64,000 bases of DNA from the NCBI GenBank assembly GCA_003507655.1, contig DNUZ01000024.1:124001-188000 (forward strand), written 5' to 3'. Each line of letters starts with the position of its first letter. Within the stretch, counting starts at the first letter, position 1. Under the pieces are notes generated by a model that had not been told where the DNA came from, did not search any database, and saw only the letters and a list, made by a program, of their open reading frames with translations. This DNA comes from Lachnospiraceae bacterium. Lineage in GTDB: Bacteria; Bacillota; Clostridia; Lachnospirales; Lachnospiraceae. Below are positions 61,373-64,000 of this stretch, piece after piece. The position numbers were made by a program, and so were the translations under genes.

Positions 61373-62113
61373 ATGAAAGTAGTAGGGATTATACCTGCAC
61401 GTTATGCATCTACAAGATTGCCGGGAAAACCATTGAAAGATATTTTAGGACATCCGATGATTTGGTGGGTGTATCAGAGGGTATGCACAGTACAAGCAAT
61501 AGATGAGATATATGTGGCAACAGATGACAGTCGTATTCAAAAAGTATGTGAAGAATATCAGATACCGGTTGTTTTAACGTCGAGTGAACACAGGACTGCA
61601 GCACATCGCCTGCAAGAGGTATCAGAAAGTATTTCGGCAGATTTTTACCTGCAATTAAACGGAGATGAGCCATTAATTAATACAGAGGCGATAGCCAAAG
61701 CAATACCGGATTATGTGCCACAGGACATAGAATATGGTACCAATATCATTACAAATGCAAAAAATCCGGCACAGGTGATGGATCCGTCAAATATCAAGGT
61801 GGTTTTTGATGAAGAAATGAATGCGTTGTATATGTCAAGAACACCAATACCATATCCGTTTAAAAGTATTGATTATAATTATTATAAACATGTTGGGATT
61901 ATTGGATATAATAAGAAAATGTTGGATTTTTATAAGAATTCAGAACCGGGAAGATTTGAAACGATAGAGGGAATTGACACTTTGAGATTTTTGGACTATG
62001 GAAAACCATTGAAATTTTCTTATGTACCGGATTGTGAGAGCTTATCTGTTGATACAGAGAAAGATTTAGAAATGGTTAGAAAAATGTTGGAGGAACAGTA
62101 TGGGGAAATTTGA
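61373..62113 (+). CDS. KdsB-like CMP-ulosonate (CMP-Kdo-type) cytidylyltransferase
   Basis: This 246-residue enzyme has the KdsB layout: IIPARYASTRLPGKPL at the start, IYVATDDSRIQKVCEEY, VVLTSSEHRTAAHRLQEV in place of the usual TSxxHxSGTDR, QLNGDEPLIN near residue 96, a central GYNKKMLDFY, and SVDTEKDLEM near the end. KdsB activates Kdo with CTP for lipopolysaccharide. In a Gram-positive organism without lipid A it more likely activates another 3-deoxy-2-ulosonic acid for the capsule. The altered HRTAAHRL loop could reflect a different substrate. It overlaps the aldolase fusion by 14 bases. Confidence 0.88.
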   Translation: MKVVGIIPARYASTRLPGKPLKDILGHPMIWWVYQRVCTVQAIDEIYVATDDSRIQKVCEEYQIPVVLTSSEHRTAAHRLQEVSESISADFYLQLNGDEPLINTEAIAKAIPDYVPQDIEYGTNIITNAKNPAQVMDPSNIKVVFDEEMNALYMSRTPIPYPFKSIDYNYYKHVGIIGYNKKMLDFYKNSEPGRFETIEGIDTLRFLDYGKPLKFSYVPDCESLSVDTEKDLEMVRKMLEEQYGEI

Positions 62114-63662
62114 TTTACAACTATTGGATTGTACATTAAGAGATGGTGGTTATGTAAATGATTGGAAGTGGGGATTCCAGTGTGCACGCGAAATTATTAA
62201 TTCTCTTGCAAGAGCAGGGGTAGAGGTAGTAGAAGTTGGTTTTCTGAGAAATGTAGAAGAATACAATCAGGATATTAGTGTTTGCAATCATATTGAAGAA
62301 TTGAATCGCCTTTTACCGGAAAAACAGTATGAAAACACCATGTTTTCAGCAATGGCAATGCGAAGTAATTATGATATTGAAAAACTAAGTCCATATTGTG
62401 GACATGGGATTGAGATGATACGAATTACGGCACATGATTATGATATTAAGGAAGGATTGGAATTCGCCTTAAGAGTTAAGGAAAAAGGATATAAGGTAAG
62501 TATTAATCCGATTAATATTATGGGATATTCGGATGAGGATATTCTTTGGATTTTGAAACAGGTAAATGAAATACATCCATATCAATTCTCAATTGTAGAT
62601 ACTTTTGGAAGTATGAAACGAAGAGATTTGGACAGGATAGTTGGAATTGTAGATAATAATCTGGATACAGATATCCGTCTGGCGTTACATTTGCATGAAA
62701 ATATGTCATTAAGCTGCTGTCTGGCACAAAATTTTGTGGATTACCATTTGAGAAGACCTGTAGCAGTAGATGGAAGCCTTATGGGAATGGGAAGAATTCC
62801 AGGCAACCTGCCAATAGAATTAATTGCAGATTATTTGAATGACTATGCGGATAAGAATTATGATATAGATTATATGATGGATGCAATTCAAGACTATATT
62901 GCACCGATTAAAGGAGAAGTACATTGGGGATATACGCCAGCATATTTCTTGTCTGCTAAATTCAACTTACATAGGAATTATGCAGAACACTATTTAAAAA
63001 AAGGTGATTTAACCAATAGAGATATTAACCATATACTGTCAAGATTTGATGCGAAAAAGGCAACTGTATTTGATGCGGAATATGCAGATGCATTATATGC
63101 AGAATATAATAATAACCGAATTCAGGATACAGAAGATAGGGCAAGATTAAGTGCTGAACTGACGCAGAAGAATATACTGATTGTTGCACCGGGAAGATCA
63201 ATTTTAGAGTATCATGATAAGATTTTAAATTATATAGAACAGGAAAGACCACTTGTAATAGCTGTTAATTTTATTCCACAGGATATACCGGTGGATTATG
63301 CATTCTTTAGTAATAATAAAAGATTTGATAAAATAGAAGTTATTACTTGTAAAATAATTGCAACATCAAATATAGCAGGAAAAGACGTAGATTATAGAAT
63401 AGACTATAATAGTGTATCTGGAGCATTTGATCAAGGTTGTAATAGTCTTATTATGCTTTTGAAATTATTAAAAGAATTAGAGGCTGGTGAGATAATGATC
63501 GCAGGAGCCGATGGATATACATTGGGCGGAATTAATTATTGTAGTAAAAATCTTCGGAATTACACAGCACATGATAATAACTTTAATATTGCCGTTTCAG
63601 AAGCAATCGACAATTTAGGTATTGTACCGAAATTTTTAACACCTTCTGCATATGATAATTAG
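62100..63662 (+). CDS. DRE-TIM aldolase fused to a C-terminal MptE/GT42-like domain (copy 2)
   Basis: This 520-residue paralogue of 6513-8111 has the same two-domain build. The barrel opens with DCTLRDGGYVNDW (Asp10 onward), has the metal pair His197-Leu-His199, and MAVDGSLMGMGRIPGNLPIE-like loops shared with copy 1. The C-terminal domain (about 358-520) starts ILIVAPGRSILE and has IAVNFIPQD and MIAGADGY. It lies between a KdsB-like cytidylyltransferase and a KdsC-like phosphatase, the place where an ulosonate synthase would be expected. A role in condensing pyruvate with an aldose is therefore attractive but unproven. The role of the second domain is unknown. GGAGG lies seven bases before the ATG, inside the previous gene. 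Confidence 0.77.
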   Translation: MGKFDLQLLDCTLRDGGYVNDWKWGFQCAREIINSLARAGVEVVEVGFLRNVEEYNQDISVCNHIEELNRLLPEKQYENTMFSAMAMRSNYDIEKLSPYCGHGIEMIRITAHDYDIKEGLEFALRVKEKGYKVSINPINIMGYSDEDILWILKQVNEIHPYQFSIVDTFGSMKRRDLDRIVGIVDNNLDTDIRLALHLHENMSLSCCLAQNFVDYHLRRPVAVDGSLMGMGRIPGNLPIELIADYLNDYADKNYDIDYMMDAIQDYIAPIKGEVHWGYTPAYFLSAKFNLHRNYAEHYLKKGDLTNRDINHILSRFDAKKATVFDAEYADALYAEYNNNRIQDTEDRARLSAELTQKNILIVAPGRSILEYHDKILNYIEQERPLVIAVNFIPQDIPVDYAFFSNNKRFDKIEVITCKIIATSNIAGKDVDYRIDYNSVSGAFDQGCNSLIMLLKLLKELEAGEIMIAGADGYTLGGINYCSKNLRNYTAHDNNFNIAVSEAIDNLGIVPKFLTPSAYDN

Positions 63663-63695
63663 TCATGCTATTTTTAATAAAGAGGAAATTGGACG

Positions 63696-64000
63696 ATGGC
63701 AAATAGTGAAAAATTACTCATCATAGATGTCGATGGAACATTAACAGATGGGGGCATTTACTATGATGAAAATGGAAATGAGTTGAAAAAATTTTGCACC
63801 ACAGATGCAGCTGGTTTTTTTGCGGCACATCAGGTTGGATACAAAATAATGATATTGACGGGACGGGAATGTTTTGCTACGCAAAGAAGAATGTCAGAGT
63901 TACATGTGGATTATTTTCAGCAGAACATACGAAATAAAGAAGAATATTTAGTAGAATTTGTAGAAAAAAATGGGATATCAAAAGAAAATATTATTTATAT
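63696..64000 (+). CDS. KdsC-like HAD phosphatase, N-terminal part (3' truncated by window end)
   Basis: Translation from the ATG at 63696 stays open to the window edge (101 codons). It begins LLIIDVDGTLTDGGIYYDENGNE, the C0-type HAD motif I (Asp11, Asp13) of KdsC and of the phosphatase module of acylneuraminate enzymes. It continues with KKFCTTDAAGF (in place of the usual KDGxGI) and MILTGRECFAT (motif II Thr-Gly-Arg). KdsC removes the 8-phosphate of Kdo-8-P. AGAGG stands upstream. With the KdsB-like gene and the aldolase fusion it forms a three-gene ulosonic-acid group that continues beyond the window. Confidence 0.87.
   Translation, partial: MANSEKLLIIDVDGTLTDGGIYYDENGNELKKFCTTDAAGFFAAHQVGYKIMILTGRECFATQRRMSELHVDYFQQNIRNKEEYLVEFVEKNGISKENIIY

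Noticed and set aside
1..64000. CRISPR arrays, tRNA or rRNA genes, insertion-sequence transposases, integrases
   Set aside because: None seen on reading the window. No regularly spaced repeats, no cloverleaf with CCA end noticed, and no transposase-like ORF.

Overview
The window is a 64 kb piece of a bacterial chromosome, almost entirely one very large surface-polysaccharide locus. The left edge holds the c-di-AMP/cell-wall trio cdaA-cdaR-glmM followed by an HPr gene, an arrangement typical of Gram-positive Firmicutes. Moderate G+C, strong AGGAGG-type ribosome sites and the protein sequences suggest a gut-type clostridium of the Lachnospiraceae. That family assignment is an inference; no rRNA or other marker is present. 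All genes but one (a HAD phosphatase at 11188-11838) read left to right.

Layout. (1) 1-3260: housekeeping genes cdaA (3' end), cdaR, glmM and HPr. (2) 3319-11191: a CDP-deoxysugar module (rfbF, rfbG, rfbH), an aldolase fused to a second domain, a thiamine-diphosphate enzyme and a multi-span GT-C-like protein. (3) 11188-12547: the reverse-strand phosphatase and a gene-free 0.7 kb interval holding two elaborate inverted-repeat elements. (4) 12569-24660: a new promoter, an SDR sugar reductase/epimerase, a GtrB/GtrA pair, a WbaP-type initiating sugar-phosphate transferase, several glycosyltransferases and an ABC exporter (Wzm/Wzt) with a carbohydrate-binding tail. (5) 24673-33706: membrane GT-C-like proteins, an acyltransferase, a GT4 enzyme, a Stealth-family sugar-phosphate transferase and a Wzx-type flippase. 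(6) 33733-38293: two exported right-handed beta-helix paralogues. (7) 38381-48756: a dolichol-phosphate-mannose-synthase-like GT2, three giant membrane proteins (two are YfhO paralogues) and the remnant of a third YfhO copy. (8) 48770-57105: a dTDP-sugar module predicted to make a 4-amino-2,4,6-trideoxyhexose, with an ATP-grasp ligase and an RraA-like protein. (9) 57095-64000: a second flippase, a sialyl/polysialyltransferase-like protein, a membrane protein, and a CMP-ulosonate module (kdsB-like, a second aldolase fusion, kdsC-like) that runs off the right edge.

How it fits together. Three nucleotide-sugar pathways (CDP-3,6-dideoxy with a probable two-carbon branch, dTDP-aminotrideoxy, CMP-ulosonic acid) feed a glycan started on undecaprenyl phosphate. 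The glycan is built by cytoplasmic GT2/GT4 enzymes, exported by an ABC transporter and/or two flippases, and probably decorated outside the membrane by GT-C enzymes supplied by three undecaprenyl-phosphate-sugar synthases. The most promising undescribed elements are the aldolase fusions (one in the TPP module, one between kdsB- and kdsC-like genes), the ATP-grasp/RraA pair in the amino-sugar module, and the two structured repeats at 11.9-12.45 kb. The right third of the window is visibly richer in A+T, suggesting a modular, partly transferred locus.
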